From positions 67,543 through 131,542 of the forward strand of contig VYFX01000077.1 of the NCBI GenBank assembly GCA_009842205.1: a DNA stretch of 64,000 nucleotides, read 5' to 3'. The notes beneath the pieces are model-generated. The model was given only the letters and a program-made list of their open reading frames with translations. It was not told the DNA's origin and made no database searches. The stretch comes from Paracoccaceae bacterium. GTDB taxonomy: Bacteria; Pseudomonadota; Alphaproteobacteria; Rhodobacterales; Rhodobacteraceae. The position numbers were made by a program, and so were the translations under genes. Below, piece by piece: positions 46,258 to 54,629 of the stretch. Numbering within the stretch: position 1 is the first letter of the stretch; each line of letters begins with the position of its first letter.

Positions 46258-47091
46258 ATGATTTACAAATCAAGTGAAGACTGGCTTCAGGCAAAAAGCA
46301 AAAGGGTAATGCTGTTCGGCATGTCGGGAGTCGGAAAAACCCATATTTCAAACATTCTCCGCAATACCGGGAATTGGTATCACTACTCGATCGATTATCG
46401 TATTGGTACAAGGTATATGGGCGAACACATCGTTGATAATTTTAAACTGGAAGCAATGAAAAACCCCTTTCTTGCAAACCTTTTGAAGTCCGACTCGATA
46501 TATATTTGTTCGAATATTTCCTTTAACAACTTGGATCCACTGTCAACTTTCCTTGGAAAACTTGGAAGCAGGGAAATGGGCGGATTGTCCCTTGAGGAAT
46601 ATTCAAGGAGACAAAACATTCATAGACGGGCCGAGATCAACTCACTTGAGGATTCGGAACACTTCATTGAAAGAGCCAAAATGATTTATGGATACAATCA
46701 TTTTGTCTGTGATACTGGTGGATCCATTTGCGAGGTCATTGATCCCTTTGATCCAGAGGACTCCTTGATGGCTTTTTTATCTAGCCTGATGTTACCGGTA
46801 TTTATCGAACCAACAGAAGGTTGGAAGGAAAAATTGCTGAGGAGATTTATTGATTCCCCCAAGCCGATGTATTATCGACCGGATTTTCTGGCCAAACAGG
46901 TTGAAGGACTTGATATCGAAGCTCTGGACCCTGATGAATTCAGCAGATCGATGTATCAGGATTTGGTTGAAGAAAGACTTCCACGATACGAAGCAATGGC
47001 CAGGAATTGGGGAGTCAAGGTTTCCGTCGAGGATTTGGCTGAAGTATCTAATGTGGAACAATTTGAAATATTGATCGCCAAAAGACTATAA
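46258..47091 (+). CDS. Conserved P-loop ATPase of unknown function next to metA
   Basis: A 277-residue P-loop protein with Walker A GMSGVGKT near residue 22. Highly distinctive stretches such as YHYSIDYRIGTRYMGEHI and the acidic VCDTGGSICEVIDPFDPED suggest a specific substrate-binding pocket, perhaps of a kinase-like enzyme. Similar proteins occur next to metA in other alphaproteobacteria, as I recall from family knowledge, but no function is known to me. metA follows 30 bp downstream on the same strand, so a link to methionine metabolism is possible. Confidence 0.75.
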   Translation: MIYKSSEDWLQAKSKRVMLFGMSGVGKTHISNILRNTGNWYHYSIDYRIGTRYMGEHIVDNFKLEAMKNPFLANLLKSDSIYICSNISFNNLDPLSTFLGKLGSREMGGLSLEEYSRRQNIHRRAEINSLEDSEHFIERAKMIYGYNHFVCDTGGSICEVIDPFDPEDSLMAFLSSLMLPVFIEPTEGWKEKLLRRFIDSPKPMYYRPDFLAKQVEGLDIEALDPDEFSRSMYQDLVEERLPRYEAMARNWGVKVSVEDLAEVSNVEQFEILIAKRL

Positions 47092-47121
47092 TTAAACCTA
47101 CCCCAGTTTTGAGAATAAGTT

Positions 47122-48066
47122 ATGCCCATCGTAATACCTGACAATCTGCCCGCTTTCTCGGTCATGGAGAAAGAAGGTGTACAGGTCATGTCAGAAAAAA
47201 AGGCCTTGCGTCAGGATATAAGAGCCCTGGAAATCGGATTGATCAATCTGATGCCAAACAAGGTTGATACGGAAACTCAATTCATAAGGTTAATTGGTTC
47301 TACCCCGCTCCAGATCAATTTTACCCTTATCCGGATGACAGAACATGTTTCCAAGTCAACCTCCATGGAATACCTGAATCAATTCTATGTGACCTATGAG
47401 GAAATCAAGGATAGGAAATTCGACGGGCTGATCATAACCGGCGCTCCGATTGAACATTTGGAATATGAAGAAATATATTACTGGCAGGAACTATGTGACG
47501 TGTTTGATTGGACACAGTCGAATGTTCATTCCACCTTTGGTATCTGTTGGGGTGGGATGGCCATGATGTATTATTGGTATAATTTGCCAAAGATCCAATT
47601 TGATCGAAAGCTGTTCGGCTGTTATCCCCAGATAAATCATGAAACCAACTCACCATTTCTTAGAGGTTTTTCAGATAATATACACATACCTGTAAGCCGT
47701 TGGGCTGGTATGGATCAGAACGATATTGATCAATCTGATGGATTGAAAACCCTGCTGGGTTCTCAGGAAACGGGTCCTTGCCTCATAGAGGATACCAGAC
47801 ATCATTCACTTTATATCATGAATCATTTCGAATACAGCACAGATACTTTGATGAACGAGTATAACCGGGACTTGAATGCCGAGGGTATAGAGATTCAACT
47901 GCCCAAATATTATTTCCCAAATGAAAATCCGGAAATGAAACCAATAAACAAATGGCGAAGTAACGGGCATTTGCTATACTCCAACTGGATAAACCATATT
48001 TATCAAACTACCGAATACGAACTTGCAAAAATAGCAAGTGAAAGGAAAACAGGAATCAAGACCTGA
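47122..48066 (+). CDS. metA: Homoserine O-acyltransferase, predicted acetyl-CoA type
   Basis: MetA activates homoserine for methionine synthesis. The 314-residue protein has the catalytic Cys142 (FGICWGG), the His-Glu pair in MNHFEYST and the substrate stretch CYPQINHE. Residue 111 is Glu (TGAPIEHLEYEE). In the Bacillus enzyme Glu111 goes with acetyl-CoA use and a change to Gly favours succinyl-CoA, so this one is predicted to be an acetyltransferase despite the MetA fold. A TetR gene follows 16 bp later. Confidence 0.93.
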   Translation: MPIVIPDNLPAFSVMEKEGVQVMSEKKALRQDIRALEIGLINLMPNKVDTETQFIRLIGSTPLQINFTLIRMTEHVSKSTSMEYLNQFYVTYEEIKDRKFDGLIITGAPIEHLEYEEIYYWQELCDVFDWTQSNVHSTFGICWGGMAMMYYWYNLPKIQFDRKLFGCYPQINHETNSPFLRGFSDNIHIPVSRWAGMDQNDIDQSDGLKTLLGSQETGPCLIEDTRHHSLYIMNHFEYSTDTLMNEYNRDLNAEGIEIQLPKYYFPNENPEMKPINKWRSNGHLLYSNWINHIYQTTEYELAKIASERKTGIKT

Positions 48067-48082
48067 GTCTTGGAACTGAGAC

Positions 48083-48694
48083 ATGTCCAAAAAAGATTAC
48101 CATCATGGCGATTTGAAAAATGCCCTGAAACAGGCAACCCTGGATTTGGTTGAAGAATATGGACCACAAGCCTTTACACTGGCCGCAGCGGCCAAACGGG
48201 TAGGAGTTTCACCGGCAGCTCCCTACCGACACTTCAAATCCAAGGAAGAGTTGTTGCAGATGGTGGCAATTGAGGGCTTCAAGAATTTTCGGGCGATGTT
48301 GAATGACGCGTACCAAAAAAAGAAAAGCAATCCGAGAGAAGCATTTCGTGCCACCGGAAAGGCATATTTGGAATTCGCCAAAAAATTTCCAGGTCATTAC
48401 ATCATCATGTTTGAATCGGGCATATCCCTAAGGGATCACCCGGAACTTTCGATACAAGCCAAAGATGCCAAGGAAGTTATACAAAAAGCCCTGAACCGTA
48501 TTACAGATCTTAACATGAAACCCGATCTACCCCCGGTAGCCTTGATTTGCGACCACATCTGGGCCATGAGTCATGGTGTCGTGGAACTATATGGACGAAA
48601 GTCATTTGATGCGGCCAGCACAATCGAGCCAGAACAAATTCTGGAATCTGGAGTTGGATATTATCTGAGGGGATTGGGATTATTTTCAAAATAA
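48083..48694 (+). CDS. TetR/AcrR family transcriptional regulator
   Basis: A 203-residue repressor. The N-terminal DNA-binding domain has YHHGDLKNALKQATLDLVEEYG and the helix-turn-helix TLAAAAKRVGVSPAAPYRHFKSKEELL. The C-terminal ligand domain contains WAMSHGVVEL, like the WHG-type subgroup. It follows metA by 16 bp and may be transcribed with it. The ligand and targets are unknown. Confidence 0.9.
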   Translation: MSKKDYHHGDLKNALKQATLDLVEEYGPQAFTLAAAAKRVGVSPAAPYRHFKSKEELLQMVAIEGFKNFRAMLNDAYQKKKSNPREAFRATGKAYLEFAKKFPGHYIIMFESGISLRDHPELSIQAKDAKEVIQKALNRITDLNMKPDLPPVALICDHIWAMSHGVVELYGRKSFDAASTIEPEQILESGVGYYLRGLGLFSK

Positions 48695-48784
48695 TACTTG
48701 AAAGCAATCAATGTTAATGTTATTTACATTATAGGATGAAGTTGGTTTGTCCGATAACATAATTTGGGTTAAGGAAGAAAAAAC

Positions 48785-49138
48785 ATGGATAAGGTAAAGC
48801 AAGCTTGGTACGATTTCATTGGATGGATGGATAAGCAGGGAGTTTTGGCCTGGGTTGCGGTAATGGTGGTTTCGTTTATTGTAAACTGGATGCTCGGGTT
48901 GGCTGTGTTGTTTTTCATTCTTGTCACCAATCGTTTTGGCAAGGGATGCAAAAAAAATTTTAATGGTTCTCTTCCAATGACTAAAAATTCTGCATTCGAA
49001 AAATACAAGGCAGAAACCCTTAGCCGTCTTGCAAAGGAGCAGAAGGAATTCGAGGAATTTCTGGAAAATCTCAAATCAGCGAAAGATCAAAGGGAATTTG
49101 ACAGTTTTATGGAACAGCGAAAACCCCAAGGTTCCTAA
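48785..49138 (+). CDS. DUF2852 small membrane protein
   Basis: A 117-residue protein with one or two N-terminal hydrophobic segments (VLAWVAVMVVSFIVNWMLGLAVLFFILV) and a charged C-terminal helix whose AFEKYKAETLSRL and AKDQREFDSFMEQR stretches match DUF2852. The family is limited mostly to alphaproteobacteria and has no known function. AAGGAAG lies upstream of the ATG. A hairpin terminator follows the stop. Confidence 0.82.
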   Translation: MDKVKQAWYDFIGWMDKQGVLAWVAVMVVSFIVNWMLGLAVLFFILVTNRFGKGCKKNFNGSLPMTKNSAFEKYKAETLSRLAKEQKEFEEFLENLKSAKDQREFDSFMEQRKPQGS

Positions 49139-49180
49139 AATCACTAAATTTTACTTCGGGTTATATTGACTTGAAGGAAT

Positions 49181-49220
49181 AACCTCAATCACTTCAATGT
49201 GATTGGGGTTTACTTTTATC
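49181..49220 (+). terminator. Terminator of the DUF2852 gene, inside the convergent gene end
   Basis: AACCTCAATCAC (49181-49192) pairs with GTGATTGGGGTT (49199-49210), 12 bp with one G-U pair and a 6-nt loop, followed by TACTTTTATC. The right arm also encodes the last codons of the opposing small membrane protein, whose stop lies in the loop. Confidence 0.75.
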
Positions 49221-49409
49221 TTTCTTAACACATTCAAGATAATAGTCGGTCGAGGCCAGTCCAAGGACAAACAGAACAATCACGAGGAACGGAAGGCCGC
49301 CCGTAAAGCCTGCAAATCCAGTTATTATACTATGGGCCAGCCCCAAAACAAAAACTGCAAACAAGGCTGTTGCCCCTAATCCGATTATGAGTTTAGTCAT
49401 GTAGTTCAT
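49194..49409 (-). CDS. Small two-helix membrane protein
   Basis: A 71-residue protein with two hydrophobic segments (LIIGLGATALFAVFVLGLA and LPFLVIVLFVLGLA) and a short charged tail (CVKKDKSKPQSH). A strong AGGAGG lies ten bases before its ATG, and it begins 15 bp after the amidase-like gene, so it is probably the last gene of the TRAP operon. It is unlike any family I know. Its last codons lie in a terminator for the opposite strand. Confidence 0.6.
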   Translation of the reverse strand: MNYMTKLIIGLGATALFAVFVLGLAHSIITGFAGFTGGLPFLVIVLFVLGLASTDYYLECVKKDKSKPQSH

Positions 49410-49424
49410 TTGTGAACAGCCTCC

Positions 49425-50642
49425 TCATTTCGACTCATCTTCAAAATCAAACAATTGATTTATAATCCAGTTGGTGGTTCGCATCAACCGATCATCCTCC
49501 CAATATTTACCAATTAACAGCAACCCCAAAGGTTCATCATTCTTATCCTTCAAGACAGGTAATGTGATCATGGGAAGTCCACATATTTCTGCTACCTTGG
49601 TGATGGGTGATATATAACCATCGCCATTCATATCCCCTTGCGAAGCAGGGAGGATCAAGGCATCATAATCCAAAAAGAATCTCTCGAAATATCTTCCCAG
49701 ATGAAGAAACATCTCGTCAATACCTGTCAGTGTTTGTCCTTCCATGGATTTTTTGTCACCAGGTCGAAATATTTCCTCATACAATGATTTCCTGACATAA
49801 CAGTTGTCGGGATTATCCTTTAATTCGGTTTCGAACTTGGATATCATCTCGGAAAAATCAGGTAAATCGACTTGTTCCTTGGTTGTGTCCAATTCACCAA
49901 TTAGCACATTGAAATCCTCGACATAATCCGATCGAATATCATCCAGGTTACATATACATAAGGCAGGAGATACTGGTGGCTCATCTTTGAATGTTTTCAA
50001 CAGATTCGGTGGTGGATATGATAGGTTTAAGCCATCCCTTGAATCATAATACGAAACCAAATCACCGAAGTAGGCAATGTCTTCAATGAAGTTTGCAAGC
50101 AAACCCACCCTGTTGAGTGAATTGAGATTATCAGTCAATCCATATCTTGGAACACTACCAAACGAAGGTACATAACTGAACAGACCCAACTCGGATGCGG
50201 TCAAACAAAAATCATATCCCCTTCCTATCCCCAAGCCAAGGCTTGGCCTGCTTTCCAATACTGCCTGCCCGATGGATGAGATTAAAATATTTCTTGTTGA
50301 TACATCAGTGGCTCCTGAACTGGCTTTTATCTTGTCTGAATTCAATATGACAGCCAAGGCTCCATGAGTGTTCAGCAGATCTTCCACCGTGGAATTACCT
50401 GTAAAACCTTCAGGTCTGTTCAAGGCCAGGGCAACAGGAATGCCATGTAAAGTACCCAAAGGCTTGCCATGCAATGTCATGAGATCAAGCACTTGAGCAC
50501 GGTCCCTGTCAACAATGAATTCATCTTTGCTTGAACTTTCCGATAAATCAGCAAGCAATTCTTCCGAAGTCGTATGTCGGTCCTTGATACAGGCAAGCAA
50601 TGTATTAACCGTTAGATATTTTCTTGCTTCACGTTCAGACAT
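49425..50642 (-). CDS. Amidase-signature-fold protein lacking catalytic residues
   Basis: About 405 residues from ATG 50642, 4 bp after dctM. An upstream start at 50693 would run into dctM. The fold matches amidase-signature enzymes: LGTLHGIPVALAL corresponds to the GIPVAVKD block and YVPSFGSVPRYGLTDNLNSLNRVGLLA to the GLKPTYGRVS block. The catalytic Lys is Ala73, the GGSSGG block is missing, and no serine stands at the nucleophile position (LGIGRGYDFC, 137-146). It is therefore probably inactive as an amidase, perhaps a binding or regulatory partner of the transporter. Confidence 0.75.
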   Translation of the reverse strand: MSEREARKYLTVNTLLACIKDRHTTSEELLADLSESSSKDEFIVDRDRAQVLDLMTLHGKPLGTLHGIPVALALNRPEGFTGNSTVEDLLNTHGALAVILNSDKIKASSGATDVSTRNILISSIGQAVLESRPSLGLGIGRGYDFCLTASELGLFSYVPSFGSVPRYGLTDNLNSLNRVGLLANFIEDIAYFGDLVSYYDSRDGLNLSYPPPNLLKTFKDEPPVSPALCICNLDDIRSDYVEDFNVLIGELDTTKEQVDLPDFSEMISKFETELKDNPDNCYVRKSLYEEIFRPGDKKSMEGQTLTGIDEMFLHLGRYFERFFLDYDALILPASQGDMNGDGYISPITKVAEICGLPMITLPVLKDKNDEPLGLLLIGKYWEDDRLMRTTNWIINQLFDFEDESK

Positions 50643-50646
50643 GTTT

Positions 50647-52008
50647 TTAGGGAATATATTCGCCGAAAAGATAGTCGGGAAACCACAAGGCAATTTGCGG
50701 GAATTGATACATGAGTATCATGGCAAATATAACGATCGCCAGATAAGGTAGAATACCCTTGAATATGTCAACCAGTTCAATCTGTGTCTTGAGTACCCCC
50801 TTCAGGTAATATGCTGACATTGCCATCGGAGGTGTCAGGAACGAGGTTTGTAAATTCAGTGCCACCAGCATTGCGAAAAAATACGGATTGACATTGAACG
50901 TGTCCAGCATGGGAAGAAAGATCGGTACGAAGATGATCAAAATTTCCGACCACTCCAAGGGCCATCCCAATATGAAAATTATCAGCTGAACAAGAACCAG
51001 GAATTGCCAAGGTTCCAGATTCAATGCCAGAACCCAATTCTCAATAACGTCATGCCCCCCTAGATAGGAAAATACCGAGGCAAAGGTCCAGGAACCCACA
51101 AACAACCAGCACACCATGGCGGTGGCCTTGGCTGTCAAAAAGACACTCTCCTTCAACCTTGACCAAGTCAGGGATTTATAGAAAATGGCCAGTATCAAAC
51201 CACCTAGTGCTCCCATTGCAGCTGCTTCTGCAGGTGTAGCCAATCCACCCAGGATTGAACCGAGTACAAGCAGGATAAGGATGGTTAGTGGTACAAAGGA
51301 GACAATAAGATCCTTGATTATTTCCCATTGGGGTGGTACCGATTCCATGATTGGTTTGGGTGCTATACTTGGGTTAATCAAGGACCTGGTCAAAACATAA
51401 ACAATATATAGACCGGATAACAATAAGCCTGGAAACACGGCTGCAGCATATAAACGCAAGGGTGACAATTCGGCAATTGCTGCATATACGATCAACATGA
51501 TCGAGGGGGGAATGAGAATGCCAAGGGTTCCTCCTGCACAAATTACACCCGAAGCAAAGGTCTTGTCATATGAAGCCTTGGCCATCGCTGGAAAGGCCAG
51601 CAATCCCATTAGGGTGACCACTGCCCCAACTATACCGGATGCGGTTGAAAATATCGTACAAGTAATCAGGGCGGCAATCGCCATTGAGCCTGGTAAATGT
51701 CTTGCTGCCATTTGAATTGAATAAAAGAGGCGATTGACGATATTTGCCCGTTCGACGACATACCCCATCATCAGGAACAGTGGAATTGCCACCAGGGTAT
51801 CATTCTCCATTACCGAATAGGTATTTTGATTGAGAAGGTAAAAGATTTGATTGTTGAAAATATCAAGGAAGCTGTCGTATCCGCTGTAATAAGCATAAAA
51901 CCCAAAACCTACCCCCATGGCAATCAAGGTAAAGGCTATGGGAAATCCGAGAAGTACCAAGACAATGAACATGCATAGCATTAAAATTGCTACTTCGGGG
52001 TTAGTCAT
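50647..52008 (-). CDS. dctM: TRAP transporter large membrane subunit
   Basis: The 453-residue DctM-type subunit, with about twelve hydrophobic segments, carries the ion-coupled transport path of a tripartite carboxylate transporter. Typical stretches are FPIAFTLIAMGVGFG, NDTLVAIPLFLMMGYVVERA and the loop GTLGILIPPSIMLIVYA. It starts 40 bp after dctQ and ends 4 bp before the amidase-like gene. It belongs to the group often annotated as mannitol/haloaromatic type, but substrates of this group are varied. Confidence 0.93.
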   Translation of the reverse strand: MTNPEVAILMLCMFIVLVLLGFPIAFTLIAMGVGFGFYAYYSGYDSFLDIFNNQIFYLLNQNTYSVMENDTLVAIPLFLMMGYVVERANIVNRLFYSIQMAARHLPGSMAIAALITCTIFSTASGIVGAVVTLMGLLAFPAMAKASYDKTFASGVICAGGTLGILIPPSIMLIVYAAIAELSPLRLYAAAVFPGLLLSGLYIVYVLTRSLINPSIAPKPIMESVPPQWEIIKDLIVSFVPLTILILLVLGSILGGLATPAEAAAMGALGGLILAIFYKSLTWSRLKESVFLTAKATAMVCWLFVGSWTFASVFSYLGGHDVIENWVLALNLEPWQFLVLVQLIIFILGWPLEWSEILIIFVPIFLPMLDTFNVNPYFFAMLVALNLQTSFLTPPMAMSAYYLKGVLKTQIELVDIFKGILPYLAIVIFAMILMYQFPQIALWFPDYLFGEYIP

Positions 52009-52048
52009 TTCAAAATACCACTTTCAAAAAATCGTGTTTGTGAATCAA

Positions 52049-52600
52049 CTACTTTGTCAACAGTTCTTCAGTCTCGTGAACATCTTCAATTCGGGGAAGC
52101 CATTGACCTGAAAACATTGCCTTCCAACAGCGAATTGTCTCTGAAATTCCTTGCAGAATCAGTAGAAAACCGGCAACGGGAATCAAGGTCTTGAAGAAGT
52201 AAATCTGTATCCTGGCCGGACTGTTCCAACTGAACTCCTTGTATCTCCAACTGTCTTGGGCAATTTCCCAACCGAACCAAAAGAGGGCCAACATGCCCGG
52301 GAAGAAAAACAGGATATAGAGTACAAAATCTATCCTGGCTTGCCATTTGACCGGAAACAACCGATAAAATACATCACCCCTGACATGGGAATCCTGGGCC
52401 AGGGCATAGGGACCTGCCATCAAAAACAAGGCTCCATACATCTGAACCATCATGTCAAAAACCCAAACAGTCGGGCTATTGAATACATACCGAACGATGA
52501 CTTCATAAGAAACCGACAGGGTCAGAATCAGAATACACCAGCCGAAGGCTCTACCTATCCACTGGCTTATTCCTTCCATGCCATGAATTATGCGTTCCAA
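52049..52600 (-). CDS. dctQ: TRAP transporter small membrane subunit
   Basis: The 183-residue DctQ subunit with four hydrophobic helices (GWCILILTLSVSYEVIVRYVF, TLIPVAGFLLILQGISE) holds the large subunit and docks the binding protein. Translation begins at a TTG with AGGAGG five bases upstream. That ribosome site lies directly behind the T-run of the dctP hairpin. Confidence 0.9.
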   Translation of the reverse strand: MERIIHGMEGISQWIGRAFGWCILILTLSVSYEVIVRYVFNSPTVWVFDMMVQMYGALFLMAGPYALAQDSHVRGDVFYRLFPVKWQARIDFVLYILFFFPGMLALFWFGWEIAQDSWRYKEFSWNSPARIQIYFFKTLIPVAGFLLILQGISETIRCWKAMFSGQWLPRIEDVHETEELLTK

Positions 52601-52611
52601 AACTTCCTCCT

Positions 52612-52647
52612 AAAAAAACACGAGGGATAAACCCTCCCCCGTGTTTT
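52612..52647 (-). terminator. Attenuator-like hairpin between dctP and dctQ
   Basis: On the minus strand AAAACACG and CGTGTTTT pair (52640-52647 with 52615-52622), with an inner AGGG/CCCT stem, followed by a run of seven T residues (complement of 52612-52618) and then the dctQ ribosome site. It should stop part of the transcripts behind dctP. Confidence 0.7.
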
Positions 52648-52658
52648 ATTTGCTTGTT

Positions 52659-53762
52659 TTAACTACCGAAGTAATGGTTGTAGGCCAACTTGTAATCTGG
52701 TTGATTCAAGTTCAGGTAATTCATTACACTCTCGGCGTAGGCCTTCTGGCTTTCAATGACCTTGGCAAAGAAGGGATCCTCATTGCTGAGTCTTTCGATA
52801 ACGATATCCCATGCGACCAACTGGGCTTTCATGACAGAATCGGGAGTACGGTACACGTTGACACCGTAATCATTCTGCAAGGAAACCAAATCTTCTGCAT
52901 ACTGGGTTGTATTATGCCAATAGAAATTGGAATTCTCAGCTTCGGCGGCATACTTCAAAATGGCCTGCAGCTCAGGAGAAAGTGCGTTATACTTGCCCTT
53001 GTTAACGGTAACTTCAAAGAATTCCTGACTCTGATGGAATGAAGCCAAGTGATAATGCTTGGAAACATCCTGCATGCCGAAATCCTTGTCGGAAGTCGGA
53101 TTGTTGAACTCCGCGGCATCAATGAGGTTGGACTTCATGGCAGGCTGAATCTCTCCACCTGGCAACTGAACAACACTCATGCCCATTTCAAGAAGAACAT
53201 CAGCAGCCAATCCGACTGTTCGATACTTCAAACCTTCCATTTGACTGGCATCAGTGATATGTTCCTTGAACCACCCCAGTGGCTGGGCAGGCATCGGTGA
53301 AAAGAAGAAAGAAACCAAATTCAACTGAAGAGTATCCATCAACTCATTGAATAGTTCCTGGCCTCCCCCGTAATGGACCCAACCCAAAACTTCCTGGCTG
53401 GACCAGCCAAAGCAAGGTCCTGTACCAAACAGTGAAGCCGTTGGTGATTTTGAATACCAGTAGGCAGGTACATAAAAGGCGGCATCCAGAACTCCACGAT
53501 GAACTGCATCTTGCATCTGGCTTGTCTTGACAACTGAATTGACAGGCAGTACCTCGATTTGAAGTGCATCACCGGCCATTTCATTGACGCGTTTCACATA
53601 ATTCTGGGTATTTTCATAAAATATACCCCCACCCCAAGCACTCTGAAGCTTGAGAACTGTGGTTTCCGCCCTGGCAATCGACGGCGCAGATAATGCACCC
53701 GCAGCAGCACCAGCTACTGCAGCCCCTCTGATAAAACCACGGCGATTGATTTTGTCTGACAT
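52659..53762 (-). CDS. dctP: TRAP transporter substrate-binding protein (TakP-like)
   Basis: The 367-residue periplasmic binding protein has a twin-arginine signal peptide (NRRGFIRGAAVAGAAAGALSAP), a common trait of the TakP-like branch. The segments LGWVHYGGGQELFNELMD, LKYRTVGLAADVLLEMG and VQLPGGEIQPAMKSNLIDAAEF fit that branch, whose best-known member binds 2-oxo acids. AGGAGA precedes the ATG. It is first in the operon dctP-dctQ-dctM-amidase-like-small membrane protein. The ligand is likely a carboxylate, not further defined. Confidence 0.9.
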   Translation of the reverse strand: MSDKINRRGFIRGAAVAGAAAGALSAPSIARAETTVLKLQSAWGGGIFYENTQNYVKRVNEMAGDALQIEVLPVNSVVKTSQMQDAVHRGVLDAAFYVPAYWYSKSPTASLFGTGPCFGWSSQEVLGWVHYGGGQELFNELMDTLQLNLVSFFFSPMPAQPLGWFKEHITDASQMEGLKYRTVGLAADVLLEMGMSVVQLPGGEIQPAMKSNLIDAAEFNNPTSDKDFGMQDVSKHYHLASFHQSQEFFEVTVNKGKYNALSPELQAILKYAAEAENSNFYWHNTTQYAEDLVSLQNDYGVNVYRTPDSVMKAQLVAWDIVIERLSNEDPFFAKVIESQKAYAESVMNYLNLNQPDYKLAYNHYFGS

Positions 53763-53939
53763 ATAATTCTCCTTCCATAAGTGGTTAATTTTATAAGTCG
53801 CAATTCTTATAATTCATTTTTTCTATGTTTACCAATAAATTGCTTCCAATTTTGCTTATGGTTGTGTTCGGATTGAAATTAATCCGAAATAATTTAAATA
53901 TTTGTGTGGGATTGGTACTTGATTTTGGGATGAGAAAAA

Positions 53940-54518
53940 ATGGAAACTACCGACGACTTGAATGCTGTTCCGATAACATTGTATAAATGGGCCGGTGCCT
54001 GGGGACCGTTTAAGGTAAAAATTCCATGTGGTGAATGCACTTTGACACTTGATATCATCAAGGATACCATGGAATCGGAACTGACCGATGTACCTGTGAA
54101 GCTAGAGGTTCGAGAATGGTTGTCCGAATGGTGGAAACCATTGCTGGTCGGAGGATGGCACGCACCAATAGTAATCGTTGATGGCAAGGTGGTCAATCAA
54201 GGCAATGCCCTCAACAGAGGGGTTTTGACCGAAGCCGTAATCAATGCTTATGTCAAGCGAACATCCATCAAGGGCAACAAATTGTTCGGCAAGGTTACCT
54301 GCCCACATTGTACCAAGGCCAAGCAACGATTGAGTGAGTCCAATATTGACTTCACCTATCATGATGTGGTGAAAGAACCCCTGTCGCTCTATGAAATGCT
54401 GGCTAGGGTGAAACCCATCGTGGGACCCAAGACACCCATAACCGTACCACAAATATGGCTGGAGGGAAATTATGTTGGGGGAGCCAATGAGCTTTCAAGT
54501 CATTTGGAAAACGGCTGA
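53940..54518 (+). CDS. Two-domain redox protein, CGEC thioredoxin-like plus glutaredoxin
   Basis: A 192-residue cytoplasmic protein that seems to join two thioredoxin folds. The first (residues 1-105) has a CGEC motif after a beta strand (VKIPCGECTL) and a proline-containing strand (HAPIVIVDGKVV). The second (from about 110) is a glutaredoxin with the CPHC active site (KVTCPHCTKAKQRL), TVPQIWLEG (cis-Pro) and YVGGANEL for glutathione binding. It stands alone between the TRAP operon and ilvB. The two sites might pass electrons to each other. Confidence 0.75.
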   Translation: METTDDLNAVPITLYKWAGAWGPFKVKIPCGECTLTLDIIKDTMESELTDVPVKLEVREWLSEWWKPLLVGGWHAPIVIVDGKVVNQGNALNRGVLTEAVINAYVKRTSIKGNKLFGKVTCPHCTKAKQRLSESNIDFTYHDVVKEPLSLYEMLARVKPIVGPKTPITVPQIWLEGNYVGGANELSSHLENG

Positions 54519-54629
54519 AGCTACCTTTATTAACCTTCTAAGTTCTCTGCTCCATTTAGTTTTGCAAGTCAGAATTTCTTCCACCAAATTATCTACAATC
54601 CTGATGAAATCAGAAAGGTAAATCAAACC

